Below are positions 34,310-44,115 of a DNA stretch of 64,000 bases, piece by piece. The notes under the pieces are model-generated. The model was not told the DNA's origin and searched no databases. It worked only from the letters and a program-made list of their open reading frames with translations. Location of the stretch: NCBI GenBank assembly GCA_900319485.1, contig ONOQ01000002.1, forward strand, positions 85,784-149,783. Reading direction: 5' to 3'. Position 1 is the first letter of the stretch. Each line of letters begins with the position of its first letter. The position numbers and the translations under genes were made by a program. The stretch comes from an uncultured Bacteroidales bacterium (lineage in GTDB: Bacteria > Bacteroidota > Bacteroidia > Bacteroidales > UBA932).

Positions 34310-34798
34310 ATGACAAAAACCCAAACTAAACAATTGCTTCACAGTCTTTTCCTTTTCCGGACAAAATATGAATACGCCGGAAAATTCCTGACAAAACTGC
34401 TCAAAGACTATGAAATGCACTTCATCTTCTTCTCACAGAACCGCGAAGAATTTTATAAGTCAGAATTTAAGAGTGAATTCGGTAACAGCACCTTCAAGGG
34501 GGATCTTCAGTATGAACTGGACAGGGAACTTGACGGCGTACTCACAAGGCTGAAAAAGGATTATCCCTACTTTTCCAAAGAGGATATCGCCATCTTCTGC
34601 TACAGCGCGGCCGGTTTTCAGGATTATCTTATTGCCAGGTTCGCAAATATCAGTTCTCCGAAAAGGGTTAGCGCAAGAAGGGCCCAGCTCAGGGAAATCC
34701 TGAAACAATCCGACCGGGAATGGCGGGAGATCTACCTCGCGATGCTGTCAGCAACTCCCGCGGACAACCAGCGTAGGAGGAATCAGGATCTGGCGTGA
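34310..34798 (+). CDS. Hypothetical protein with HTH-like C-terminal region
   Basis: 162 residues. The N-terminal half is charged and helical (KQLLHSLFLFRTKYEYAGKFL). The segment YPYFSKEDIAIFCYSAAGFQ, then LIARFANISSPKRVSARRAQ resembles the sigma-like/LuxR-like tail seen in many Bacteroidota regulators (D-x-x-I-x-C-x-x-x-x-G-F followed by a recognition helix), but the match is loose. The last ~50 bases overlap the convergent LacI-type gene. Low GC compared with neighbours. Function unknown. Confidence 0.6.
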   Translation: MTKTQTKQLLHSLFLFRTKYEYAGKFLTKLLKDYEMHFIFFSQNREEFYKSEFKSEFGNSTFKGDLQYELDRELDGVLTRLKKDYPYFSKEDIAIFCYSAAGFQDYLIARFANISSPKRVSARRAQLREILKQSDREWREIYLAMLSATPADNQRRRNQDLA

Positions 34799-35761
34799 GG
34801 GCGGATCAGGACGGCCGGCACGGCGGGCATCCATAATCTCGAAGAGAGTGTCCACGGCAATCTGGCCCGCTTCCCTCAGCGGCTGCTCCACCCTTGTGAC
34901 GGCAGGATCCATAAAATCCAGGAAACCGTTGTTGTCGTATGAGATAATGCCCACATCCTTCCCGGGCCTGAGTCCAAGACGCCTCAGCGAATCAATTGCC
35001 CCAAGGAGGATAGTAGAACTGAATGCAAATATGGCGTCAAACTGTTTCTGAGCGCCGGAAAAGGCGCTGAGCACCTCCCTCTTGCCATTTTCCACGGAAA
35101 AGGCGTCACCTACCACGCTGAACTCCACGCCGTGAACGCCTATCGCATCCTTGAATCCCCTCACGCGTTCCCTGTTGGGCATTGAATCCGGCACGCCCTG
35201 GATGGCCAGGATGCTCTTATAGCCCTTCCCAAGAAGGTACTCCGTAGCCATTCTGGCTCCGGCGTAATTGTCCGTACATACGTATGACAGGGAGGTGCTC
35301 TTGAAATGACGGTCTATGAGGACTAGGGGAATTTGGGAGGAAACCTGCTCGTGGAATTCCGGCGTTGAAGATGCCGGGATACAGATTATGCCGTCTACGC
35401 TCCGGCTCATAAACATCCGGAGTTCCTGGACCTCGTCCTTCCCGGACTCACGGGAATCGGCCAGAAGCGTATGATACCCCTTTGCATTGAGTATACCTAT
35501 TATTATACCTGAGAGCGTCGCAAAGAAAGGATTGTCAACGGACGGGATAAGAAGGCCGATGGTCTTTGACTGCTGGGTCCTCAGGGTCTGGGCAATGAGG
35601 TTTGGCTGATAGTTGAGCCTTTCGGCCTCTGCCGTAATCTTTTCCTCCGCTTCCCTGCTGATCCTATATTTACGCGCCTTGCCCGAAAGCACCCTTGAAA
35701 CCGTCGATACTGAGTATCCGGTTTGCTCCGAAACGGTAAAAAGTGTGTTTTTTTGGCCCAT
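34748..35761 (-). CDS. LacI family transcriptional regulator
   Basis: 337 residues. N-terminal HTH with TGYSVSTVSRVLSG and hinge LNYQPNLIAQTLR, then the periplasmic-binding-type ligand domain (IGLLIPSVDNPFFATL, LVLIDRHF, VCTDNYAGARMATEYL, AIFAFSSTILLGAI, VGIISYDNNGFLDFMDPAVT). Divergent from ribokinase and its operon, with a palindromic candidate operator between them, so it most likely controls that operon in response to ribose or a phosphorylated product (inference). The rus loci of Bacteroides use a different regulator, so a LacI here is a variation. Confidence 0.93.
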   Translation of the reverse strand: MGQKNTLFTVSEQTGYSVSTVSRVLSGKARKYRISREAEEKITAEAERLNYQPNLIAQTLRTQQSKTIGLLIPSVDNPFFATLSGIIIGILNAKGYHTLLADSRESGKDEVQELRMFMSRSVDGIICIPASSTPEFHEQVSSQIPLVLIDRHFKSTSLSYVCTDNYAGARMATEYLLGKGYKSILAIQGVPDSMPNRERVRGFKDAIGVHGVEFSVVGDAFSVENGKREVLSAFSGAQKQFDAIFAFSSTILLGAIDSLRRLGLRPGKDVGIISYDNNGFLDFMDPAVTRVEQPLREAGQIAVDTLFEIMDARRAGRPDPPSRQILIPPTLVVRGSC

Positions 35762-35778
35762 TTGTTAAAAATCCGCTC

Positions 35779-35786
35779 CAAATATA
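35779..35786 (-). promoter_or_regulatory. -7 promoter box for the LacI gene
   Basis: TATATTTG on the minus strand, 17 bases before the regulator ATG. Confidence 0.55.
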
Positions 35787-35840
35787 CACACTTTTATGCA
35801 TTTTTTTGAAACATACCGAAACAACCTAAAGTTTTTTTAT

Positions 35841-35848
35841 TATATTTG
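35841..35848 (+). promoter_or_regulatory. -7 promoter box for the ribokinase operon
   Basis: TATATTTG; expected start of transcription near 35853, leaving a leader of ~50 bases before the ATG at 35904. Confidence 0.6.
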
Positions 35849-35866
35849 TTAAGGATAGCACAATCG

Positions 35867-35876
35867 TTTGCGCAAA
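35867..35876. promoter_or_regulatory. Candidate LacI-type operator
   Basis: TTTGCGCAAA is a perfect palindrome with the central CG typical of LacI-family operators, set in ATCGTTTGCGCAAAACTT. It lies 15-30 bases after the predicted transcription start of the ribokinase operon, where a bound repressor would block elongation or initiation. Confidence 0.6.
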
Positions 35877-35903
35877 ACTTGAGCACAAAATAACACTAAA
35901 GAT

Positions 35904-36803
35904 ATGAGCCAAAAATCCATTCTGGTCATAGGCAGCAGCAATACGGATATGACCGCAAAAACCGCGGAACTTCCCCGTCCCGGTGAAACCGTCCTGGGAG
36001 GCGTTTTCACAATGGGCGCCGGCGGAAAAGGCGCAAACCAGGCCGTGGCCGCGCAGAGGCTTGGCGGCAAAGTCAAGTTCATCTGCAAGGTGGGAAAGGA
36101 TATGTTCGGAGACAATTCCATAGCCCAGTATGAAAAGGAAGGCCTTGACACATCCGGCATCCTCCGCTCCAATCTTCCTTCCGGAGTGGCCCTCATCTAT
36201 GTGGATTCACACGCGGAAAACTGCATAGTGGTGGCATCCGGCGCAAACGGAGACCTCACGGAAGAAGACATTGAAAAATCCCGCAAGGACCTTGAAGGCT
36301 GTGACATCCTTCTCCTCCAACTGGAGAGTCCCATCCCGTCCGTCCTCAAGGCGGCAAAGATTGCGCACCAGGCCGGAAAGACCGTGGTCCTCAACCCCGC
36401 TCCCGCCTGCCCTCTCCCTGAAGAAATCTTCAGGAACATAGATCTCTTCATCCCCAATGAAACTGAACTTTCCACTTTCAGCGGAATTGAAGTGAAGGAC
36501 GTTGAATCGGCCCAGAAAGCCGCAGCGGCTATGCAGGCAAAAGGCGTGGGCAAGCTCATTGTCACAATGGGCAGCAAGGGCGCCCTCATCTGCGAAGGAG
36601 GCCCCGCCATTTTTGTCCCCGCCCACAAGGTTAAGGCCGTGGATACAACCGCCGCCGGAGACACCTTCTGCGGAGCCCTCTGCGTAGCCATCTCCGAAGG
36701 AAAAACCCTCAAGGAGGCCGCAGAGTTCGCCTGCGCGGCATCGGCCCTTACTGTCCAGAAGATGGGAGCCCAGAATTCCATCCCTTACCGTAAAGATTTA
36801 TAA
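35904..36803 (+). CDS. rbsK: Ribokinase (PfkB family)
   Basis: 299 residues. GSSNTDMTAKTAELPRPGET at the N-terminus, the PfkB signature GAGGKGANQAVAAQRLG near residue 40, and the second signature DTTAAGDTFCGAL with the catalytic aspartate near 250. Phosphorylates ribose to ribose 5-phosphate in the cytoplasm. First gene of the operon regulated by the divergent LacI protein; it would trap sugar released by the ADP-ribosylglycohydrolase-family enzymes encoded further down. Confidence 0.95.
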   Translation: MSQKSILVIGSSNTDMTAKTAELPRPGETVLGGVFTMGAGGKGANQAVAAQRLGGKVKFICKVGKDMFGDNSIAQYEKEGLDTSGILRSNLPSGVALIYVDSHAENCIVVASGANGDLTEEDIEKSRKDLEGCDILLLQLESPIPSVLKAAKIAHQAGKTVVLNPAPACPLPEEIFRNIDLFIPNETELSTFSGIEVKDVESAQKAAAAMQAKGVGKLIVTMGSKGALICEGGPAIFVPAHKVKAVDTTAAGDTFCGALCVAISEGKTLKEAAEFACAASALTVQKMGAQNSIPYRKDL

Positions 36804-36822
36804 TAATTAAAACCATAAGACT

Positions 36823-37836
36823 ATGTTTATCGTTGGCAGTTACTCACTCGCAGTCATTTTCTGCTTCATCACTATGCTTTGCTGGGGTTCCTGGGGCAAC
36901 ACCCAGAAACTTGCCGCAAAAAACTGGCGTTATGAACTGTTCTACTGGGACTACGTGATCGGTATGGTCCTCTTCTCCCTGCTTCTTGCCTTCACCGCAG
37001 GAAGTATCGGAAGTGAAGGCCGCCCCTTCCTCCAGGACATCGCCCAAGCCAACTGGTCAAGTATCGGCTGGGTGCTCCTTGGCGCCGTGGTATTCAACGT
37101 TTCCAACATCCTGCTATCGGCCTCAACCTCTATCGCCGGCCTTGCCGTTGCCTTCCCTCTTGGCGTTGGCATCGCACTAGTGATGGGCGTTCTGAATAAC
37201 CTCCTTCTGCACCCCACAGAGGGCCAGAACACCGGCCTGCTGTGGCTTGGCGTGGCCCTGGTGGTTATTGCCGTCATCTGCAACGGCGTAGCTTCAGGCA
37301 AGGTTTCCAACGAGCAGCGTGATCCCAAGCAAAACCGCAAGGGCATCATCCTGGCAGTGCTGGCAGGCCTCATTATGTCCTTCTTCAGCGCACTTGTATA
37401 TAATGGTGTAGACCTGGCCGATTTCCACAATCCTGCAGCCGGAAAGCTCACCCCTTATACTGCAATGGTCATCTTCTCTCTTGGCGTGTTCCTGAGCAAT
37501 TTTGTAGTGAACACCATAGTGATGAAAAAGCCCTTCGTGGGAGAGCCCGTCACCTATGCCCAGTATTTCAAAGGCAACTTCAAAACCCACCTTGTGGGTA
37601 TGCTTGGAGGCGCCATCTGGGCACTTGGTACTTCCCTCAACTATATATCGGCCGGAGAAGCCGGCGCAGCCGTTTCCTACGCCCTTGGACAGGGCGCTCC
37701 CATGATCGCCGCCATCTGGGGCGTATTCATCTGGAAGGAATTCAAGGGCGCCTCAAAGCAGGTTTACTGGCTCCTTGGCATTATGTTCGCCCTGTTTGTG
37801 GCAGGCCTCGCAAGTATCGTGGTAGCAGGAATGTAA
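36823..37836 (+). CDS. Sugar permease of the GRP/RhaT-like (DMT superfamily) type, probable ribose uptake
   Basis: 337 residues with ten membrane helices and no signal peptide. TMLCWGSWGNTQKLAAKNWR, FELFYWDY-like YELFYWDYVIG, NVSNILLSASTSIAGLAVAFPLGVG and LNYISAGEAGAAVSYALGQG are features of the family containing bacterial RbsU/GlcU-like and eukaryotic ureide permeases. Proton-driven uptake of ribose across the inner membrane is inferred from its place between ribokinase and SusC. Confidence 0.85.
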   Translation: MFIVGSYSLAVIFCFITMLCWGSWGNTQKLAAKNWRYELFYWDYVIGMVLFSLLLAFTAGSIGSEGRPFLQDIAQANWSSIGWVLLGAVVFNVSNILLSASTSIAGLAVAFPLGVGIALVMGVLNNLLLHPTEGQNTGLLWLGVALVVIAVICNGVASGKVSNEQRDPKQNRKGIILAVLAGLIMSFFSALVYNGVDLADFHNPAAGKLTPYTAMVIFSLGVFLSNFVVNTIVMKKPFVGEPVTYAQYFKGNFKTHLVGMLGGAIWALGTSLNYISAGEAGAAVSYALGQGAPMIAAIWGVFIWKEFKGASKQVYWLLGIMFALFVAGLASIVVAGM

Positions 37837-37848
37837 TTCAAAGGCGTT

Positions 37849-40758
37849 ATGAATACTCTTAAAAGACTGATGCTTGCCGCCGCCATGCTCATTCTGGCGG
37901 CAGCGGCTGCATTCGCCCAGAACAAGACCATCTCCGGCACAGTTCGTGACGAACGCTCCGAGCCCCTTCCCGGAGCCACACTCGTGGCGGCCGGTAGCCA
38001 GGCTTATGCCATCACCGACGCCAACGGCAAATTCTCCATGTCCGTACGGCAGGGCCAGGAAATTACAGTTTCCTACCTTGGTTATGACGACTACCTCTTC
38101 TCCGTAACCGGCGCGTCGCAGTATACTGTCTCCATGCGTCCCTCGGAGGCCACGATGCTGAACGAGTCCGTGGCTATCGGTTACGGCACCACAACCAAGA
38201 AGGAGGTCACGGGATCCGTGACCAGCCTCAGAAGCGAAGATTTTGACAAGGGCGCGTTCAACAGCCCCGCAGGTATGCTCCAGGGCAAAGTTGCCGGTCT
38301 GACCGTCACCAATCCCAACGGCGGTGACCCCAACGGCTCATTCGAGATCCTGCTCCGCGGAACAAACACCCTCAGCGCCGGACAGGGCCCGCTGATCATA
38401 ATTGACGGCGTGGTTGACGCAGACCTCAGTTCCATCAACTTCCAGGAGGTGGAATCTATGGACGTCCTCAAGGACGGTTCGGCCGCAGCCATCTATGGTA
38501 CACGCGGAACAAACGGCGTAATCATCATCAATACAAAGCGCGCGCGTTCAGGAAAGACAAGCGTGGAATATGACGGGCAGGTATCCATCCAAACCGTTCT
38601 TTCCAGGGCAAAACCTATGACGGCAAGCCAGTTCACAGATGCAGTCAAGGCGTATGTGAACGGCGGCGAGGCATATCTGTACGGCTCCGACACAGACTGG
38701 TTCGAGCAGGTTACCCGTACGCCCGTGAGCCACAAGCACAGCCTGGCCGTCGCCGGCGGCTCCGACAAATTCTCTCACCGCACAGTCCTGAACATAGAGC
38801 AGAACCAGGGTATTCTCCGCAAGAACGACGTAAGCAAATACCTGTTCAAGACCAATATCCATCAGGAAGCCCTCCAGGGCTGGTTAACCTTTGACTATAA
38901 CCTCAGTTACGCCAAACGCAATTATAACGGCACCCGTTCCGGCATTTTCCGCCAGGCCTTCTTCCACAACCCCACAGAGCCTGTCCTGGATCCCGACGAC
39001 AAAGATAACGGAGGTTATTTCACCATCACGGCTATGGACTACTACAACCCCGTTGCAATGCTCAACGAGAGGAACGGAGAAACCGCCGTGGATATGATTG
39101 GCGTCAATGGCCGCGCAACCCTGAACATCCTTCCCGTGAAGGGCCTCAAATGGGACAACTTCATCAGTTACGGCATCACCCGCAGGGAAAGCAGGGATTA
39201 TAAGACCCGCTATTATCCCGGAGAGACCGGTATGATGGGATCTGCAGAAATAGAGAACGCGGCATCTACCGATCTCCAATACGAGACCACCCTCAGTTAC
39301 AACAACAGTTTCGGAAAGCACAATGTTCAGGGAATCCTTGGCTATACATATCAGACCAGAGGTTACCGCAGTTCCTATGAATTCAATTACAGTTTCGACA
39401 CTGATTACTTCGGGACAGACAACATCGGCTCAGGATATGCCTTACAGGATGGTATGGCCGATATGAGTTCCTACCGTTCATCCAGCAAATACATCGCCTT
39501 CTTCGGCCGTGTAATGTATAATTACGACGAAAAATACCTTGCGTCTGTTTCCCTCAGAAGAGACGGATCCTCAAGATTCGGCTCCCAGAACAAGTGGGGA
39601 TGGTTTCCTGCCGTGAGCCTTGGCTGGCGCATCACCCAGGAAGACTTTATGAAGAGTGTCAACTGGCTGGAGGAAATGAAACTCAGGGTTGGCTTCGGCG
39701 TCACCGGCAACCAGGACTTTGACAACTACAGGTCCCTGTTCCTGATGGCCACAAGCGGCCACTACTATTCCAACGGCAAGTGGTACAACACATACGTTCC
39801 TGCCAGCAACGCCAATCCCAATCTGGGATGGGAGAAAAAGTCAGAGTTCAATGCCGGTGTAGACTGGAGCGTACTCAAGGGCCGTCTTAGCGGTACTATA
39901 GACTACTATTACCGCCTGACAACAGACCTCCTCTATGATTATGCCGTACCGGTTCCTCCATACGACTACAAATCATTCTTCACCAACGTAGGATCCATCA
40001 GCAACAGCGGTATAGAGATCACCATCAATGCCATCCCCGTCAAGACCAACAACTGGGAGTGGAATACCACTTTCATATTCTCCCGCAACTCCAACAAACT
40101 CATCAAATTCACCAACGAAGAGTTCCAGGGGCAGGAGTACAGGATTGGCTGGGTGAACACACCTCTGGGCGTTTATACACAGCGTCTGGAAGAAGGAAAG
40201 AGCCTGGGCAGTTTTTACGGTCCTGTTTTCCAGGGCACCGACAAGGAAACCGGCAACGCCATTGTATCAACTGACGATGAAAACCAGTGGGAATGGCTTG
40301 GAAGCGCATACCCCGACTTCAACCTGGGCTGGAGCAACAGCGTTTCCTGGGGCAACCTCAGCCTGAGCGCCACGCTCCGCGCGGCAATCGGCGGAAAGGT
40401 GCTCAACCAGATGAGAGGCGTATACGAGAACATCACCAATATGGGTCTTCAGAACATCCAGGAATCCTGGCTCTACGACCAGGACTATACCGGAGGCGTG
40501 GTGTATTCTTCAAAGTATCTTGAAGATGCCACATATCTCAAACTGGACAACATCTCCATCACCTACAATGTTCCCATTGAGAACAAGTTCGTCAAGGGCA
40601 TCCGCGTCTACGCAACCGCCCAGAACGTGTTTGTGCTCACGGGCTATTCCGGCGTAGACCCCGAGGTTTCACTCTCCGGACTGGCTCCGGGCATTGCTCC
40701 GCTCAGTTACTATCCCCGTACCAGAAGTTTTACCCTGGGCGCCTCAATAACCTTCTAA
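37849..40758 (+). CDS. susC: SusC/RagA TonB-linked outer-membrane transporter
   Basis: 969 residues. Signal peptide (LMLAAAMLILAAAAAFAQ), carboxypeptidase-D-like domain (TISGTVRDERSEPLPGATL, residues ~28-105), plug domain with LNESVAIGYGTTTKKEVTGS, PLIIIDGVV and SMDVLKDGSAAAIYGTRGTN, then a 22-strand barrel ending FTLGASITF. Transports oligomeric or conjugated substrates with energy from TonB-ExbBD. Forms a complex with the SusD lipoprotein encoded next. Context points to ribose-containing substrates. Confidence 0.97.
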   Translation: MNTLKRLMLAAAMLILAAAAAFAQNKTISGTVRDERSEPLPGATLVAAGSQAYAITDANGKFSMSVRQGQEITVSYLGYDDYLFSVTGASQYTVSMRPSEATMLNESVAIGYGTTTKKEVTGSVTSLRSEDFDKGAFNSPAGMLQGKVAGLTVTNPNGGDPNGSFEILLRGTNTLSAGQGPLIIIDGVVDADLSSINFQEVESMDVLKDGSAAAIYGTRGTNGVIIINTKRARSGKTSVEYDGQVSIQTVLSRAKPMTASQFTDAVKAYVNGGEAYLYGSDTDWFEQVTRTPVSHKHSLAVAGGSDKFSHRTVLNIEQNQGILRKNDVSKYLFKTNIHQEALQGWLTFDYNLSYAKRNYNGTRSGIFRQAFFHNPTEPVLDPDDKDNGGYFTITAMDYYNPVAMLNERNGETAVDMIGVNGRATLNILPVKGLKWDNFISYGITRRESRDYKTRYYPGETGMMGSAEIENAASTDLQYETTLSYNNSFGKHNVQGILGYTYQTRGYRSSYEFNYSFDTDYFGTDNIGSGYALQDGMADMSSYRSSSKYIAFFGRVMYNYDEKYLASVSLRRDGSSRFGSQNKWGWFPAVSLGWRITQEDFMKSVNWLEEMKLRVGFGVTGNQDFDNYRSLFLMATSGHYYSNGKWYNTYVPASNANPNLGWEKKSEFNAGVDWSVLKGRLSGTIDYYYRLTTDLLYDYAVPVPPYDYKSFFTNVGSISNSGIEITINAIPVKTNNWEWNTTFIFSRNSNKLIKFTNEEFQGQEYRIGWVNTPLGVYTQRLEEGKSLGSFYGPVFQGTDKETGNAIVSTDDENQWEWLGSAYPDFNLGWSNSVSWGNLSLSATLRAAIGGKVLNQMRGVYENITNMGLQNIQESWLYDQDYTGGVVYSSKYLEDATYLKLDNISITYNVPIENKFVKGIRVYATAQNVFVLTGYSGVDPEVSLSGLAPGIAPLSYYPRTRSFTLGASITF

Positions 40759-40771
40759 TGAGAGATCAGTT

Positions 40772-42352
40772 ATGAAAAAGTATCTATATATACTTGGGAT
40801 GGCAGCCTGCATCCTTACAGCCTGCACCAATCTGGAAGAAACCACATACTCCCAGTTGCCAAAATCTGAGTTTTTCCAGTCCGAGGCCCAACTTATGACA
40901 TACAGCGCCAGACCTTACACCCTGCTGCAGAACTGGGGCGTCGAGCAGAGTATGTGGACTCTTGTGATGCAACTGAGCAACGAGGTTGCGGTACCTAAAT
41001 CCTACAATGGCAGTTGGTCCGAGCCCCGCTACCGCGAACTCCAGACCCACAAGATGCAGACCAACAACAAACTTATCCGCACGGCCTGGGAGTTCTGCTT
41101 CAATGTCATCGCCGGCTGCAATGACGTCATCTACGAAGTGGAGCAATCCGGAGAGATGAATCAGTCCAAGGAGAAAATCATTGCCGAAATGAAGGTCCTG
41201 CGCGCGTACTGCTATATGATGGCAATGGACTGCTGGGGCAACATCCCTTACTCCGTGAGCAAAAAGCAGGAAGGATATCCCGACGTAAAGGGCCGCGATT
41301 TCTTCTTCGGCTTCATTGAGAAGGAGATAAAGGACAATATCGATAAACTGGATGAAAAGCCTACTGCCGTAAATTACGGACGCTGCACCCAGGATATGGC
41401 TCATTTCCTGCTGGCAAAACTCTATCTGAACGCAAAAGTCTGGATAGGAAAAGAGATGTGGGCAGAAGCCGCAGCGGAGTGCAAGACCATTATGGACAGC
41501 GGAAATTACAAACTCACCCGCACCTATAAGGAAAACTTCGACGTTCACAACGAAGGTTCCTCAGAAGCCATATTCGCCATTCCGTACAGCACGGGCATCA
41601 CCACTTCCGACCGAAACGCCTTCTATCCTTTCTGCCTCACACTCAACTCCGATTGTGAGAAAATATGGAACGCCAGCGGCACCTGGAACGGTTCTTTCAT
41701 CGGCCAGCCCGACTTTATGGCATCATATGATCCCGCCGATACCCGAAAGAGCGACACCTGGCTGTTCGGGCAGGTATATGACCTCAACGGAAACAAATGG
41801 CGTATCGCAGTGGGCGTGAACAAGAAGGGAGAGCCCGTCTATCGAGATTATATCCTTGAGGACATCAACATCGCCGAAGACAAATTCTCCTATGGCCTTT
41901 CCCGCACAGACGGCGCCAGGATCATCAAATGGACATACCAGAGCGACGGCAGCCTCACCAGTTACAGCGTAGGTATGGAGAATGACTTCATCCTCTTCCG
42001 TTATGCCGATGTAGTGCTGATGTACGTGGAGGCCCTTATGCGCCAGGGCAAAACCGGAGAGGCCGCGGCCGTTCAGGAATTCAAGGATATCCGCACCCGC
42101 GCAGGCCTGGAGCCTATGAGCGCGGCAGACCTCACCTACGACAATTTCCTCTGGGAGCGCCAGCACGAACTTGTAATGGAAGGCTGGGGACGCCAGGACC
42201 TGATACGTTTTGGAAAGTATCTGGACAAATGGTGGATGAAAGAAGCAGGTCAGGAAAGAGAACTCCTTCTGCCCATCCCCGAGGAAATGCGCGGAGCAAA
42301 TCCTAAACTTCAGCAGAATCCAGGTTATTCAAGTGCAGCAGACGCAGAATGA
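40772..42352 (+). CDS. susD: SusD/RagB substrate-binding lipoprotein
   Basis: 526 residues. Lipoprotein signal MKKYLYILGMAACILTACTN; acidic residues shortly after the cysteine (NLEE) fit a surface-export signal. Helical TPR-type repeats (EKIIAEMKVLRAYCYMMAMDCWGNIPY is the conserved SusD segment, split here as AYCYMMAMDCWGNIPYS) and the C-terminal ERQHELVMEGWGRQDLIRF. Acts as the lid of the SusC channel on the cell surface. Overlaps the first ADP-ribosylglycohydrolase-family gene by four bases. Confidence 0.97.
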   Translation: MKKYLYILGMAACILTACTNLEETTYSQLPKSEFFQSEAQLMTYSARPYTLLQNWGVEQSMWTLVMQLSNEVAVPKSYNGSWSEPRYRELQTHKMQTNNKLIRTAWEFCFNVIAGCNDVIYEVEQSGEMNQSKEKIIAEMKVLRAYCYMMAMDCWGNIPYSVSKKQEGYPDVKGRDFFFGFIEKEIKDNIDKLDEKPTAVNYGRCTQDMAHFLLAKLYLNAKVWIGKEMWAEAAAECKTIMDSGNYKLTRTYKENFDVHNEGSSEAIFAIPYSTGITTSDRNAFYPFCLTLNSDCEKIWNASGTWNGSFIGQPDFMASYDPADTRKSDTWLFGQVYDLNGNKWRIAVGVNKKGEPVYRDYILEDINIAEDKFSYGLSRTDGARIIKWTYQSDGSLTSYSVGMENDFILFRYADVVLMYVEALMRQGKTGEAAAVQEFKDIRTRAGLEPMSAADLTYDNFLWERQHELVMEGWGRQDLIRFGKYLDKWWMKEAGQERELLLPIPEEMRGANPKLQQNPGYSSAADAE

Positions 42353-44115
42353 AAAAGTTATCCATAATATCCATTAGCATTGTCCTTCTGGCAGCATCCT
42401 GCGCCCAGAAGCCGTTAGAGATAACCCGTACCCAGCTTAAGGACAAGATTGCCGGCGCCTGGCTTGGCCAGATGGTCGGAAACATCTACGGACTGGAGTA
42501 TGAGAACAAGTTTGTGGAAGAGCCCGGCGAAGGCCCCTTCGTCTTCAACAAGGCCATCACCAAGATGACCGCCGTTGACGGCGCCTTCTCCGACGACGAC
42601 ACAGACGTTGAGTACCTCTATCTTATGATGATGGAAAAGGACGGAGTGGATCCCACCTATGCCCAGGTGCGTGACCACTGGATGTACCATATCCGTGACA
42701 GGGTGTGGCTTGCAAACCGCGCTGCCCTTGGCCTTATGCACTACGGCTTCACCCCTCCGCTCACCGGCAGCAAGCAGTACAACCCCCACTGGTTCCAGAT
42801 AGACCCCCAGCTCATCAACGAGATATGGGCCTACACCGCCCCCGGAATGCCCGCCTATGCCGCAGGCATCTCCGACTGGGCAGCCCGCATCACCTCCGAC
42901 GACTGGGCCGTATCCCCTACCGTGGTATACGGAGCAATGTACTCCGAGGCCTTCTTTGAAAAGGATATCCCCACCCTCATCAGGCACGCAAAGGAGTATC
43001 TCCCCAAGAAGGACCGCTTCCGCAGGATAATCGACGAGTGCATAGCGCTTCACCGGCAGTACCCCGACAACTGGAAGGCAGCCCGCAAGGTCATTGCCGA
43101 TGAACTCTATTTCAATGAGCCGGACATCACCAGGAGTATCTGGAATGCCGATCTTAACGGCGCAATGGGCATCCTCTCGCTGCTTTACGGCAACGGAGAC
43201 ATAGAGGAGACCCTCCTCATCGGCTGCGCCCTGGGATTTGACTGCGACAACCAGACCGCAACCATGTGCGGCCTCCTTGGCGTCATCAACGGCATAGAGG
43301 GCGTTCCGCTTGACCGCGCAATGCCGTTCGATCACTGGACAAAGCCCTTCAACGACCGCTACATCAACGTAACCCGCTACGATATGCCCGACGCCTCCAT
43401 CGAGGACCTCATAGAGCGCACGGTGGTCATTGCCGAAAAGAACATCCTTGCACGCGGCGGAAAGGTCCGTGAGGAAAACGGAGAAAAGATCTATACCATC
43501 AACCGCAAGGCCCGCTTCACTCCTGCAAAGGAGGCGGCAGCCCTGTTTGAACTTCCCGCCCCCAGCGGCCGCAACCTTGCCCCTGAGGCGGCGGAAATCC
43601 TTGCCGCTACCCGTCAGACAGACCGCGCCACGCTGGATTCCTGCTGGCTCACCATCCCCGTCACCTACCGCGCCTACACCGTGGATGTAATCAACGACGG
43701 TGTTGAGAGCGGCCCCGGAGCGGCTTTCTACTCACTTGGAGAGAAGTCCAACGCTCCCAAGCGTGACTTCTTCGGCTACCGCTGGAATGAGCCCATAACA
43801 ACTGATATGATCTCATTCCACTACGGCCCGCTTGAGGAATTCGGCGGCTGGTACAGCAATATGCATCCGGAGTATCTGGATGAGGACGGCAACTGGGTGC
43901 CCATAGAGGCAACGGTCACCCCCGCCCTTCCATACTGTGATGAGGTATTCTTCCAGCCCCACAATGCGGAATTCGTGTTCACCTTCCCCAAGGTCACCAC
44001 AACGGCAATACGCATAATTGGTGACGACGCAGTCCTCATCCACTGGCACAAGTACACCAAGGCTGTATCGGCCTTCATTTCAATAACGGAATTAAAGGTT
44101 TATGAGGCAAAGTAG
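42349..44115 (+). CDS. ADP-ribosylglycohydrolase-family lipoprotein, copy 1
   Basis: 588 residues, lipoprotein signal ending LLAASCAQ. ARH fold: KIAGAWLGQMVGNIYGLEY, first metal motif AFSDDDTDVEYLYLMMM near residue 79, second metal motif GFDCDNQTATMCGLLGVING near 299. Residues ~400-588 add a beta-rich domain (FGGWYSNMHPEYLD, RIIGDDAVLIHWHKY) that could bind carbohydrate. Family members cleave N- or O-glycosidic bonds of ADP-ribose conjugates; export to the envelope suggests a role on environmental ribosylated molecules rather than on the cell's own proteins. Differs clearly from copies 2 and 3, which resemble each other more. Fourteen-base overlap with copy 2. Confidence 0.88.
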   Translation: MKKLSIISISIVLLAASCAQKPLEITRTQLKDKIAGAWLGQMVGNIYGLEYENKFVEEPGEGPFVFNKAITKMTAVDGAFSDDDTDVEYLYLMMMEKDGVDPTYAQVRDHWMYHIRDRVWLANRAALGLMHYGFTPPLTGSKQYNPHWFQIDPQLINEIWAYTAPGMPAYAAGISDWAARITSDDWAVSPTVVYGAMYSEAFFEKDIPTLIRHAKEYLPKKDRFRRIIDECIALHRQYPDNWKAARKVIADELYFNEPDITRSIWNADLNGAMGILSLLYGNGDIEETLLIGCALGFDCDNQTATMCGLLGVINGIEGVPLDRAMPFDHWTKPFNDRYINVTRYDMPDASIEDLIERTVVIAEKNILARGGKVREENGEKIYTINRKARFTPAKEAAALFELPAPSGRNLAPEAAEILAATRQTDRATLDSCWLTIPVTYRAYTVDVINDGVESGPGAAFYSLGEKSNAPKRDFFGYRWNEPITTDMISFHYGPLEEFGGWYSNMHPEYLDEDGNWVPIEATVTPALPYCDEVFFQPHNAEFVFTFPKVTTTAIRIIGDDAVLIHWHKYTKAVSAFISITELKVYEAK

